6,462 nucleotides of DNA, from the NCBI GenBank assembly GCA_002363035.1, contig DEWA01000012.1, positions 1 to 6,462 on the forward strand. Direction: 5' to 3'. The notes under the pieces are model-generated. The model was not told the origin of the DNA. It did not search any database and was given only the letters and a program-made list of their open reading frames with translations. Numbering within the stretch: position 1 is the stretch's first letter; every line of letters begins with the position of its first letter. The position numbers were made by a program, and so were the translations under genes. Below, piece by piece: positions 1-5,643 of this stretch. Source of the stretch: Verrucomicrobia bacterium UBA3222 (lineage in GTDB: Bacteria; Verrucomicrobiota; Verrucomicrobiia; Opitutales; UBA9783).

Positions 1-920
1 CATTCCAAGCGGTATTCGGACGGTTTCATTTCATCCAACAGTAACAACAAAATAACCTTCTCTTTACCGTTTTTGAACTTCACCATGCCCTTTAAAGTCT
101 CCTTAAGAAGGCTTCGCTTTTCCTCCAACGACTTACCCGATAATCGAAAGATAAAACGGTCGATTGTTCCCCACGTTAAGCCCCAACCTTTTTCCTTCAT
201 GATCGATTTTCCGGAGTTTGAATCCCGTGAAAAACCAAGAGGCTGTTCGGGAACCTTGTAACTCACGTGTTGAACGGGAAGACGCCGCAAAATCGTAACT
301 TTCTCCGCATATGCATCGATGGCTTCTTCAAGGCTTTTCGGATCGGAAAGTAATTGATTGCCCTTGTAACGGAGTTCTTCGTCAAAAAAATCACTCGATA
401 AAATCGAATCGAAGGTAATCTCACGTATCGAGGAATCTTCCAACAAATTGCTTTCGTTGTCTGTTCCAACGCATTTTTTCAATGCTTCCGCCGTAAGGCC
501 TTTGGAAATTTTCTCCAAATCCGATGGGAGAGCAACACACTGTTTTTGCATGTATTTGAGACGCAAATCCGTCGGATCAATCGCGTTGTACAAATCGAAA
601 TCGATGCGACCTACGGTTTCAATCTCGCACGGAGTACCGTCGAAGTTATATAAAACTTTCAGAACACCGCCCTCTCCGCATACTTTTGAAAATTCGTCAT
701 CAAGCTCATTGTAATCAGAAAAAAAATATCCCGACAGGTTCTTCTCTTTTATCTTTTTTCTGACACCTTCAAGTTTTTCGTTGGTTTCTTTCCGTTTTTG
801 TTCCAAAAACGCCTTAATTTCTTCCAACGTCATGGTTTTCGGCTCCGCTTCCGCTGTCAGACAGACATACGACAAGCCGATCGAACCGGTTATTTTAAGC
901 AGTTTATGTATGGTATTCAT
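1..920 (-). CDS. Exported protein of unknown function, 3' end outside window
   Basis: An open frame runs without a stop for 306 codons from ATG at 920-918 to the left edge, so the C terminus is missing. The first 25 residues resemble a Sec signal peptide: basic start MNTIHKLLK, a short hydrophobic stretch (residues 10-22) and an AEA|EP cleavage site after A25. C20 does not sit in a lipobox, so a lipoprotein is unlikely. Residues 31-60 are rich in Lys/Glu with regular hydrophobics (TLEEIKAFLEQKRKE), suggesting a helix or coiled coil. The rest is a charged, soluble-looking mixed fold with no motif I recognise. I infer a periplasmic or secreted protein. No Shine-Dalgarno sequence lies directly before the ATG; a promoter-like element ends about 10 bases upstream, so the transcript leader may be very short. 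The gene is AT-richer than the regulator gene beside it. A real gene is well supported by frame length and the signal peptide; the function is unknown. Confidence 0.8.
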   Translation of the reverse strand, partial: MNTIHKLLKITGSIGLSYVCLTAEAEPKTMTLEEIKAFLEQKRKETNEKLEGVRKKIKEKNLSGYFFSDYNELDDEFSKVCGEGGVLKVLYNFDGTPCEIETVGRIDFDLYNAIDPTDLRLKYMQKQCVALPSDLEKISKGLTAEALKKCVGTDNESNLLEDSSIREITFDSILSSDFFDEELRYKGNQLLSDPKSLEEAIDAYAEKVTILRRLPVQHVSYKVPEQPLGFSRDSNSGKSIMKEKGWGLTWGTIDRFIFRLSGKSLEEKRSLLKETLKGMVKFKNGKEKVILLLLLDEMKPSEYRLE

Positions 921-930
921 AATCAAAAAA

Positions 931-959
931 CTTTTATGAAATATAAAAATATATGTCAA
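931..959 (-). promoter_or_regulatory. Sigma-70-like promoter for the exported protein gene
   Basis: Read on the minus strand, a perfect -35 TTGACA lies at 959-954. A 17-base AT-rich spacer follows, then TAAAAG at 936-931, which matches four of six bases of the -10 consensus. Transcription would start around 924-926, only about 4-6 bases before the ATG at 920, so the message would be nearly leaderless. This fits the lack of a ribosome binding site there. It was called by eye from the consensus and is not proven. Confidence 0.5.
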
Positions 960-1048
960 GCAAAAAACAATTTACTACCTCCCTTTTGTTTCAATCGCCG
1001 GAATGCGCAAACGAGAGAATCGTTTTGCAGAAATGATCATAGCTCCGT

Positions 1049-1085
1049 AGAGCAATGTTTTCTCAATCGCAATCAAAGTTGCTCT
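1049..1085 (-). repeat. Inverted repeat just after the regulator stop codon
   Basis: AGAGCAA at 1049-1055 pairs exactly with TTGCTCT at 1079-1085 across a 23-base loop, starting three bases after the regulator's TAA (1090-1088). A second pair, AACGAGAG (1010-1017) with CTCTCGTT (1082-1089), overlaps the stop codon and competes for the same arm. Neither is followed by a T-run on the minus strand, so this is not a standard intrinsic terminator. It may protect the 3' end of the message, or be chance. Confidence 0.25.
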
Positions 1086-1087
1086 CG

Positions 1088-2461
1088 TTACAACAACCCG
1101 AACTTTTCGAGTTTTCGGTAGAAGGTGCGCCGCGGCATATTGAGCAGACGCGCCGCCTCGGAACGATTGCCGCGGGTTTTGGCAAGTGCCGCCGCGAGTT
1201 GCGCCTTTTCGTTTTCGGGGGAAAAGGCTGTCGGGGTCGGAATGGCGGGAACAACAACGCCCGAAACGGATGTTGTCGCGGCGACGGGAGGCGTTGAGAC
1301 GGCGGCGGTAAATTTCGGATCCAAATCGCCTGCTTCCAGCGTATGCCCCGAATGCATGATAACGGTATTTTCCGCAAAATTCCGCAATTCCCGAATATTC
1401 CCCGGCCACAGGTAACGTTGCAAAATCGAAAGCACGTCGTCGGAAATCTTCGGCGTCGGAAGATGATTTTCTTTGGCAAAGAAATTCAGATAGTGCTTCA
1501 ATAACACCTCAATGTCCTCGGTGCGTTCGCGCAACGGCGGGAGATGCAACTCGACGACATTCAGACGATAATACAAATCCTCCCGGAAACGTCCCGCCTT
1601 AATTTCATTCGGCAAATTGCGGTTGGTGGCACAAACCAAACGTACGTCCAACGGGATCGATTGCGTACTTCCGAGACGTTCGACGGATTTGGTTTCCAGA
1701 AAACGCAGCAGTTTGACTTGTACGTTAAGCGGAATTTCGCCGATTTCGTCCAAGAATAAAGTGCCCTTGTTTGCGCTCTCAAACCAACCGATATGTCGTT
1801 GCAACGCGCCCGTAAAGGCACCGCGCTCGTGTCCGAACAGTTCCGACTCCAGCAGATGCGACGGCAAAGCGGCGCAGTGAACGGGAACAAAGGTTTTATC
1901 CGCGCGCAAACTGAGCGCGTGCAGTTGATGCGCCGCCAATTCCTTGCCGGTACCCGTTTCGCCCGTGATGAGAACCGTCGTTTTTGCGGGCGCAACGCGT
2001 TGAATTTTTTGCATCAGTTCCCGAAACGCCGGCGAAGTCCCAAGCATTGCGAACGGTGTTGCTGCGGTTTCAACGGCTTTTGCCGACTGCCGATCTGCCA
2101 TCGCGCGCGCCACCAAACATTCCAGTTTTTCCAGCGAAACGGGCTTCGCGACGAAATCGTACGCACCCTGCTTCATGGCTTCCACGGCGGTTTCGACGGT
2201 TCCGTAGGCGGTCATCAAAATGCACGCCGGCTTGTTCGGAAGCCGCAATGCCCGTTGCACGACGGTCAAACCGCTGTCGCGCCCCATGCGCAAATCCGTC
2301 AAAATGACATCGAAGGACAACGCTTTATCGTCCATCAACCGCAACGCTTCCTCGGGATTTTCGGCGGTAAAAACCTCAAACTTGTCCGAAAACGCCAACG
2401 CCAACCCGTCGCGCGTGTTCTTTTCGTCATCGACAATCAACAGCGAAGCATCGTGCAACAT
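1088..2461 (-). CDS. Sigma-54-dependent response regulator, NtrC family
   Basis: A 457-residue cytoplasmic transcription activator with the three classic domains. The receiver domain (about 5-120) has the acidic pair D11-D12, the phospho-acceptor D56 in TDLRM, T84 and K106 in AKP. The AAA+ domain (about 140-375) has Walker A GETGTGKE (167-174), an intact GAFTGA sigma-54 contact loop (214-219), Walker B GTLFLDE (233-239) and the RFREDLYYRLN arginine-finger segment. A Thr/Pro/Ala/Val-rich linker leads to a C-terminal Fis-type helix-turn-helix (about 419-457, with GNRSEAARLLNMPRRTFYRKL). Length is normal for the family. By family knowledge, a histidine kinase phosphorylates D56 and the protein then drives ATP-dependent opening of sigma-54 promoters. 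The start was set at ATG 2461-2459, just before LLIVDDE; the frame runs on upstream but that part overlaps plsC and is an Arg-rich non-domain stretch. The ATG lies 16 bases after the plsC stop with no good ribosome binding site, suggesting translational coupling. No partner kinase is present in the window. The target process is unknown. Confidence 0.95.
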   Translation of the reverse strand: MLHDASLLIVDDEKNTRDGLALAFSDKFEVFTAENPEEALRLMDDKALSFDVILTDLRMGRDSGLTVVQRALRLPNKPACILMTAYGTVETAVEAMKQGAYDFVAKPVSLEKLECLVARAMADRQSAKAVETAATPFAMLGTSPAFRELMQKIQRVAPAKTTVLITGETGTGKELAAHQLHALSLRADKTFVPVHCAALPSHLLESELFGHERGAFTGALQRHIGWFESANKGTLFLDEIGEIPLNVQVKLLRFLETKSVERLGSTQSIPLDVRLVCATNRNLPNEIKAGRFREDLYYRLNVVELHLPPLRERTEDIEVLLKHYLNFFAKENHLPTPKISDDVLSILQRYLWPGNIRELRNFAENTVIMHSGHTLEAGDLDPKFTAAVSTPPVAATTSVSGVVVPAIPTPTAFSPENEKAQLAAALAKTRGNRSEAARLLNMPRRTFYRKLEKFGLL

Positions 2462-2477
2462 GTCGGTTAAAAAACGA

Positions 2478-3143
2478 TTACTTCCTCGGTTTGTTCTTTG
2501 AAATATCCTCGGACGGCGGGTATAAATTGGCAATCGCCTGCATGACCTTATCGCTCGCCGCCTGAAACGGATCCGCCTCGTTTTTACAATCCACAAAAAC
2601 GTCCGGTGGCAACGGTTTCCCGAACACCAACGTCAGTTGCGGCTTGAAGGAAGGCAGGCACTTGCCCTTCGGCCAGGCTTCGAAGGTTCCGAAAATGCGC
2701 ATCGGTACCACGGGGACATTTGCTTTTAAAATAAACCAACCGATGCCCTTCTTACCGCGTTGCAACACGCCGTTCGGAGACCGCGTACCCTCGGGAAACA
2801 TTTGAACCACCTGTCCGTCCTTTAGAAGTTGCAACACCCGCCGAAACGCTGGCAAATCGCTGCCTTTGTCGCGATCGACGCCAATCATGTAAAGGCGGCG
2901 GAACCACCAACCAATGCCGGGTTTGAAAAGAGTTTTACGTGCGAACGACCAGACCGGTTGGCGCGGGCAGAAGGAAGCAAAACACGGCGGATCGAGGTAA
3001 CTGACGTGGTTGCCCGCCAGAATACAACCGCCGCTCTTCGGAACGTTTTCCAAACCGAAACAACGTTGTCGATATCCGAACGTGAAAATCCGCCGAAACG
3101 TTCCGGTCGTCAGGCGGTAGGGCAAAGAAAGGCTTGTTGCCAC
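2478..3143 (-). CDS. plsC: PlsC-type 1-acylglycerol-3-phosphate acyltransferase
   Basis: A 221-residue lysophospholipid acyltransferase. The family transfers an acyl group to the sn-2 position of lysophosphatidic acid at the inner membrane, giving phosphatidic acid. The catalytic HX4D motif is NHVSYLD (H46-D51) and the glycerol-phosphate-binding motif is FPEGTRS (116-122). The region around residues 65-90 (FARKTLFKPGIGWWFRRLYMIGVDR) and the later VPVVPM match the other conserved blocks. There is no long N-terminal membrane anchor; the hydrophobic segments are short, as in small members. The start is GTG at 3143-3141, because a TAA lies in frame 24 bases further upstream and no ATG comes between; the ribosome binding site is weak. 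It is the first gene of a minus-strand pair with the sigma-54 regulator, and it diverges from the deaminase gene with 42 bases between start codons. Exact acyl and head-group preference cannot be read from sequence; related ornithine-lipid acyltransferases are an alternative. Confidence 0.88.
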   Translation of the reverse strand: MATSLSLPYRLTTGTFRRIFTFGYRQRCFGLENVPKSGGCILAGNHVSYLDPPCFASFCPRQPVWSFARKTLFKPGIGWWFRRLYMIGVDRDKGSDLPAFRRVLQLLKDGQVVQMFPEGTRSPNGVLQRGKKGIGWFILKANVPVVPMRIFGTFEAWPKGKCLPSFKPQLTLVFGKPLPPDVFVDCKNEADPFQAASDKVMQAIANLYPPSEDISKNKPRK

Positions 3144-3185
3144 GATTATGAGGGTATAGAATTTTTAAAGAAAGCGAAAGACCGA
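3144..3185. promoter_or_regulatory. Short divergent promoter region between plsC and deaminase genes
   Basis: Only 42 bases separate the two start codons, so any promoters must overlap each other or reach into the coding sequences. On the plus strand TATAGA (3155-3160) matches four of six -10 bases, with only poor -35 candidates upstream (TTGTTG at 3134-3139, spacer 15). On the minus strand TATACC and CATAAT lie just before the plsC GTG. The region is AT-rich. The individual promoter calls are weak; that the gap must carry divergent initiation is inferred from gene layout. Confidence 0.35.
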
Positions 3186-3653
3186 ATGTCGGAGGAGATT
3201 GCCGAATTGGAAACGTTAAAGGCGTGGGTGCGCGGATTGCCGCAACGCCCTTCCTGGCAACTGTATTTTATGTCCGTTGCACGGTTGCTTTCGGCACGCT
3301 CGACCTGCCAACGATTGCACGTCGGTTGCGTATTGGTCTCGGAAGAAGAACGCATCATCGCCACCGGGTACAACGGCTTTTTGGCGAAACTGCCGCATCG
3401 ATCGGTGGTGCGCGACAATCACGAACAGCTGACGGTGCATGCGGAACAAAACGCCGTCACCGATGCGGCGCGTCGCGGAATTTCGGTTCAAAACGCAACC
3501 GCCTACGTGACGCATTTCCCCTGCATTCACTGCGCAAAATTGCTGTTGGCGGCAGGCATTCGGGCGGTTTGTTTTCACGAGGATTACCACAACGACGCAC
3601 TGGTAACGGAGCTGTTCGCCGAAGCAAACGTGCCGTTGGAACGTTTTCAGTAA
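3186..3653 (+). CDS. Deoxycytidylate (dCMP) deaminase-like protein
   Basis: A 155-residue zinc-dependent deaminase of the cytidine/deoxycytidylate family. The likely reaction is dCMP to dUMP plus ammonia, feeding thymidylate synthesis in the cytoplasm. The active-site signature is complete: H85-A-E87 (TVHAEQNAV) with the proton-shuttling glutamate, and P112-C113-x2-C116 (HFPCIHCAK). The N-terminal block RPSWQLYFMSVARLLSARSTCQR (21-43) followed by VGCVLV and ATGYNG is typical of dCMP deaminases rather than tRNA or guanine deaminases. The family's usual Cys soon after GYNG is replaced here by the segment LPHRSVVRDNHEQ, a variant consistent with a less typical subfamily. The start is ATG 3186; the frame is open further upstream but that part lies over plsC and has no domain. 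The ribosome binding site is weak (AAAG about 5 bases before the ATG). The TAA at 3651-3653 is one base before the next ATG, so the two genes are almost surely co-translated. ComEB-like naming is possible. Confidence 0.87.
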   Translation: MSEEIAELETLKAWVRGLPQRPSWQLYFMSVARLLSARSTCQRLHVGCVLVSEEERIIATGYNGFLAKLPHRSVVRDNHEQLTVHAEQNAVTDAARRGISVQNATAYVTHFPCIHCAKLLLAAGIRAVCFHEDYHNDALVTELFAEANVPLERFQ

Positions 3654-3654
3654 G

Positions 3655-4200
3655 ATGGAAGAATTCCCTGTACCGCCGGTCGGCATGGTTTTGCTCGCGA
3701 ACGCCGAAAAAGGCAGTCCGTTCGAGCGAACCGTCGTTGCCCTCATCCACCGTCAGGGGACGTGCGCAACGGGGCTCATTCTGAATCAGCCGTTACATCT
3801 GATGCTGAGCGATTTTGAAAATTCTCCGCACGCGGCGTCGGACAACATCCCCGTTTATTGCGGCGGTCCCGTGCAACCGAACCGTCTTATCGTGACGGGA
3901 ATGGAACTCGATGCGGATCGCCACCGCCTGCATTGGCAGTTCGATTTGGATATGCACAGACTGGCACAATGCGTTGACGAGCATCCGAAGATGTCCTTCA
4001 AGGCTTACCGCGGGTACGTCACGTGGGAGGACGATCAGCTCATCGACGAAATGAAAAACAAACGCTGGTTACCGACACCGTACCCGTTCAAACCCGTTTT
4101 TGCCTCCGATCGACCGCACCTGTGGGAAACGCTCATGTTGCAATTCTATCCGTTTGCACCGAACGTTCCGTACGTACCGGAAAACCCGGGAAGAAATTGA
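3655..4200 (+). CDS. YqgE/AlgH family protein
   Basis: A 181-residue protein of the YqgE/AlgH (formerly DUF179) family. Conserved blocks occur in order: VGMVLLANAEKGSPFERTVVALI (9-31), GLILNQP (40-46), VYCGGPV (67-73) and GYVTWEDDQLIDEMKNKRW (120-138), the family's G-Y-x2-W-x3-QL-x2-E...W pattern. Length is normal. The biochemical role is not firmly established: AlgH was named in Pseudomonas for effects on alginate regulation, and the fold is known, but no reaction can be assigned here. It is a soluble cytoplasmic protein with no signal or membrane segment. The ATG is one base after the deaminase stop codon and has no Shine-Dalgarno sequence of its own, pointing to coupling with the upstream gene. 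No hairpin with a T-run is visible after its TGA at 4198-4200, so read-through into the radical SAM gene is possible. Confidence 0.9.
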   Translation: MEEFPVPPVGMVLLANAEKGSPFERTVVALIHRQGTCATGLILNQPLHLMLSDFENSPHAASDNIPVYCGGPVQPNRLIVTGMELDADRHRLHWQFDLDMHRLAQCVDEHPKMSFKAYRGYVTWEDDQLIDEMKNKRWLPTPYPFKPVFASDRPHLWETLMLQFYPFAPNVPYVPENPGRN

Positions 4201-4240
4201 GGGGGAGGCGGAAGAGAAATTTAACTGTCCCTGCTGATTT

Positions 4241-4256
4241 TGGCACTTCCTTTTCT
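4241..4256 (+). promoter_or_regulatory. Possible sigma-54 promoter before the radical SAM gene
   Basis: TGGCAC at 4241-4246 is a perfect -24 element. Five bases later TTTCT (4252-4256) sits at the correct spacing for the -12 element TTGCW, but the key G of the -12 GC is T here. The expected start point would be near 4268, giving a leader of about 125 bases. A sigma-54 activator is encoded in the same window, which makes the match worth noting but does not link the two. Chance occurrence is a real alternative because the -12 G is normally important. Confidence 0.35.
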
Positions 4257-4334
4257 GACACAGCGGTGAAGCGTCGGTGTTTAGACAAATTTCTCATTTT
4301 CTGTCCGATGAAATACATTATTCAAGGATTTTAA

Positions 4335-4373
4335 ATGAAAAAAGTTGTAACGGAACGCTGTATTTTGCTCTAA
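4335..4373 (+). CDS. Twelve-codon ORF in the radical SAM leader
   Basis: ATG at 4335 opens a 12-residue ORF, MKKVVTERCILL, ending in TAA at 4371-4373. It has the best ribosome binding site seen in the right half of the window: AAGGA at 4324-4328, six bases before the ATG. The ORF is in the same frame as the radical SAM gene, whose GTG (4383) and ATG (4392) follow 9 and 18 bases after the stop. Three readings are possible: a leader peptide that couples or regulates translation of the enzyme, a very small peptide substrate containing one Cys, or the true start of the enzyme interrupted by a stop mutation or sequencing error. An 8-codon ORF, MKYIIQGF (4308-4334), ends directly against this ATG in the same frame but lacks a ribosome binding site. 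Translation is plausible; function is unknown. Confidence 0.4.
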   Translation: MKKVVTERCILL

Positions 4374-4391
4374 TTAAAACAAGTGTTGCAT

Positions 4392-5249
4392 ATGAATTTG
4401 TACAAATTTTTGGACAGAGCGTTTGGCAGTTTGCAATATCGTTCATTTGTTGTATGGTTTTACCTTCAGAATCTTGGCAAACCCCGGATTCCATATCTGG
4501 AGACGCATCTGTGTGATCACTGTAATTTAAACTGTAAAAGCTGTTCGCACTTTTGTCCGTTGGTGACCGAACCGACGTTCACGGATTTGGAACAATATAC
4601 AAAGGATATACGAACTCTTTCGAAGAAATTGGCGATACGCACCATTCGCCTGATGGGCGGCGAACCGTTGTTGCACCCGCAGGTCAATGATTTTATGCGC
4701 GTTACACGCGAAGCGTATCCGCATTCGAGAATTTTTATCGTGACTAACGGTTTGTTGTTGCAGAAAATGCCGAATGATTTTTGGGAAACGTTGCGTCAAT
4801 ATCGTATTCGCATTCATTGGAGCAAATACCCGCCGCTGAAAGATAAGTTTTCGGAAATTTACGGACACCTCAAAAAACATCGTGCACTTTTGGAATTCGG
4901 CGAAATGTCTAATGAGGATATCGAATGTTTTCATAGTTTTTCCCCTTTTTCTCCGAACGGAACGGAAGATCCTAAGCAGGCATTCAAGGGATGCATGTCC
5001 AAAGATTGCGTTAATTTATACCGCGGAAAGCTCTATACCTGCCCGGCGTGTTACGTGTTTCGTGCGAACAACTACTTCCATGCCAATCATGAAGTTCCCG
5101 AAGGTTGGGATATTTACAAATACAGCGGTAAAGAATTACAAAACTTTCTGAACAAGCCGATTTCGTTTTGTCGTTATTGTCATCATGCGGTACATCCGAA
5201 ATCATTTCTCTGGGAAGTTTCTAAACGAAGAGCCGAGGAGTGGATGTAG
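4392..5249 (+). CDS. Radical SAM protein with Cys-rich C-terminal region
   Basis: A 285-residue radical S-adenosylmethionine enzyme. C44-x3-C48-x2-C51 (in CDHCNLNCKSCSHFC) is the signature that binds the [4Fe-4S] cluster used to cleave SAM. Flanking C41 and C55 add to the cluster of Cys. RLMGGEPLLHP (GGEP at 89-92) is the SAM amino-group contact, and IFIVTNG (114-120) is a typical later barrel strand. The C-terminal part has six more Cys: C201, C206, C217, C220, C260 and C263, around LYRGKLYTCPAC and FCRYCHH. This resembles twitch or SPASM-type auxiliary cluster regions. The substrate cannot be told from sequence; relatives with this layout modify peptides, proteins or small molecules. The start is uncertain: ATG 4392 was chosen over GTG 4383, and neither has a ribosome binding site, so coupling to the small upstream ORF in the same frame is likely. 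One sampled line counts at 42% G+C against 58% in the preceding gene, hinting at a different history. The neighbouring genes give no pathway. Confidence 0.9.
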   Translation: MNLYKFLDRAFGSLQYRSFVVWFYLQNLGKPRIPYLETHLCDHCNLNCKSCSHFCPLVTEPTFTDLEQYTKDIRTLSKKLAIRTIRLMGGEPLLHPQVNDFMRVTREAYPHSRIFIVTNGLLLQKMPNDFWETLRQYRIRIHWSKYPPLKDKFSEIYGHLKKHRALLEFGEMSNEDIECFHSFSPFSPNGTEDPKQAFKGCMSKDCVNLYRGKLYTCPACYVFRANNYFHANHEVPEGWDIYKYSGKELQNFLNKPISFCRYCHHAVHPKSFLWEVSKRRAEEWM

Positions 5250-5377
5250 AAGGGAGGTTCCCGGCAGACAAGACCAATCCGACATGACGTATGTGCACTT
5301 CGTTCGATTAGCGGAGGTATTGTTGACCGTGTAATTTTCCTCAGTTTTGTCGCCCGCTAAAAAAATCTCCTGTAAAA

Positions 5378-5402
5378 TTCCCCTTCTTTTCTCCCTTCCT
5401 TC
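5378..5402 (+). other. Uninterrupted 25-base pyrimidine tract beside DnaA boxes
   Basis: All 25 bases from 5378 to 5402 are C or T, so the minus strand is pure purine. The tract ends four bases before the first DnaA box. Read on the minus strand it lies directly downstream of two boxes in the same orientation, the place where an unwinding or single-strand DnaA-binding element can lie in bacterial origins. It does not show a clear series of DnaA-trio triplets. The role is inference. Confidence 0.4.
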
Positions 5403-5406
5403 ATCA

Positions 5407-5426
5407 TGTGAATAACTTGTAAATAA
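5407..5426 (-). promoter_or_regulatory. Tandem pair of DnaA boxes
   Basis: On the minus strand TTATTCACA (5415-5407) fits the DnaA-box consensus TTATNCACA exactly. TTATTTACA (5426-5418) fits with one change. They share orientation and are two bases apart, so the box starts are 11 bases apart, about one helical turn. This helical phasing supports cooperative DnaA binding. The pair lies about 235 bases before the dnaA start codon. Confidence 0.6.
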
Positions 5427-5503
5427 GTTTTTCTTGTCACTCATTCCCCTATTGCAGTTTTATGATGGTGTGCTGGGTCTCATGGATCGTGCCGTCGCCG
5501 AAG

Positions 5504-5519
5504 TTTTTTTACAAAAAAA
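5504..5519. repeat. Perfect A/T inverted repeat T7-AC-A7
   Basis: Seven T (5504-5510), the two bases AC, then seven A (5513-5519) form a perfect inverted repeat in the middle of the dnaA upstream region. As RNA it could only form a weak, tight hairpin with no G/C pairs and no T-run behind it, so it is not a terminator. As DNA, back-to-back T and A tracts may be bent or easily melted. Function is unknown. Confidence 0.35.
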
Positions 5520-5634
5520 CGCTTACGGATGCGGTTTTGCGGGGATTTTGAGAAAAATTTTATCTTTTGCTCGAACGGTGCGAAACAAGTACGCCGATGG
5601 TTCCGTTCGTCGGGTTCCCTTCGGGGAAATTTAT

Positions 5635-5643
5635 TGTGAATAA
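5635..5643 (-). promoter_or_regulatory. DnaA box just before dnaA
   Basis: TTATTCACA on the minus strand fits the consensus exactly and ends 18 bases before the dnaA ATG. It shares the 12-base string TGTGAATAACTT with the box at 5407, 228 bases away. Its position suits autoregulation of dnaA by its own product, as is known in several bacteria; that role is inferred here. Confidence 0.55.

Noticed and set aside
975..1409. Minus-strand frames overlapping the 3' end of the regulator gene
   Set aside because: The composition is Arg-rich out-of-frame sequence; the Fis-type helix-turn-helix in the main frame explains the conservation.
1793..2470. Plus-strand open frame of 225 codons opposite the regulator gene
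   Set aside because: It is a mirror of the strongly conserved NtrC-type gene on the minus strand; the translation has no domain and odd composition.
2462..2596. 45-residue N-terminal extension of the sigma-54 regulator
   Set aside because: It overlaps the plsC 3' end, is Arg-rich with no domain character, and the receiver domain begins properly after ATG 2461.
2829..3185. Long N-terminal extension of the deaminase frame
   Set aside because: It is antisense to plsC and unlike any deaminase; the family's N terminus fits a start at 3186.
4201..4240. Terminator after the YqgE-like gene
   Set aside because: The purine-rich sequence has no stable stem followed by a T-run.
5250..5340. Possible tRNA suggested by GTTCGATTA
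   Set aside because: No acceptor stem, anticodon arm or correct spacing could be assembled around it.
5434..5643. TTG-initiated 69-codon frame upstream of dnaA, with an internal ATG at 5482
   Set aside because: It has no ribosome binding site, no recognisable motif, crosses the T7/A7 repeat and ends within a DnaA box; more likely non-coding control DNA. It does not resemble ribosomal protein L34.
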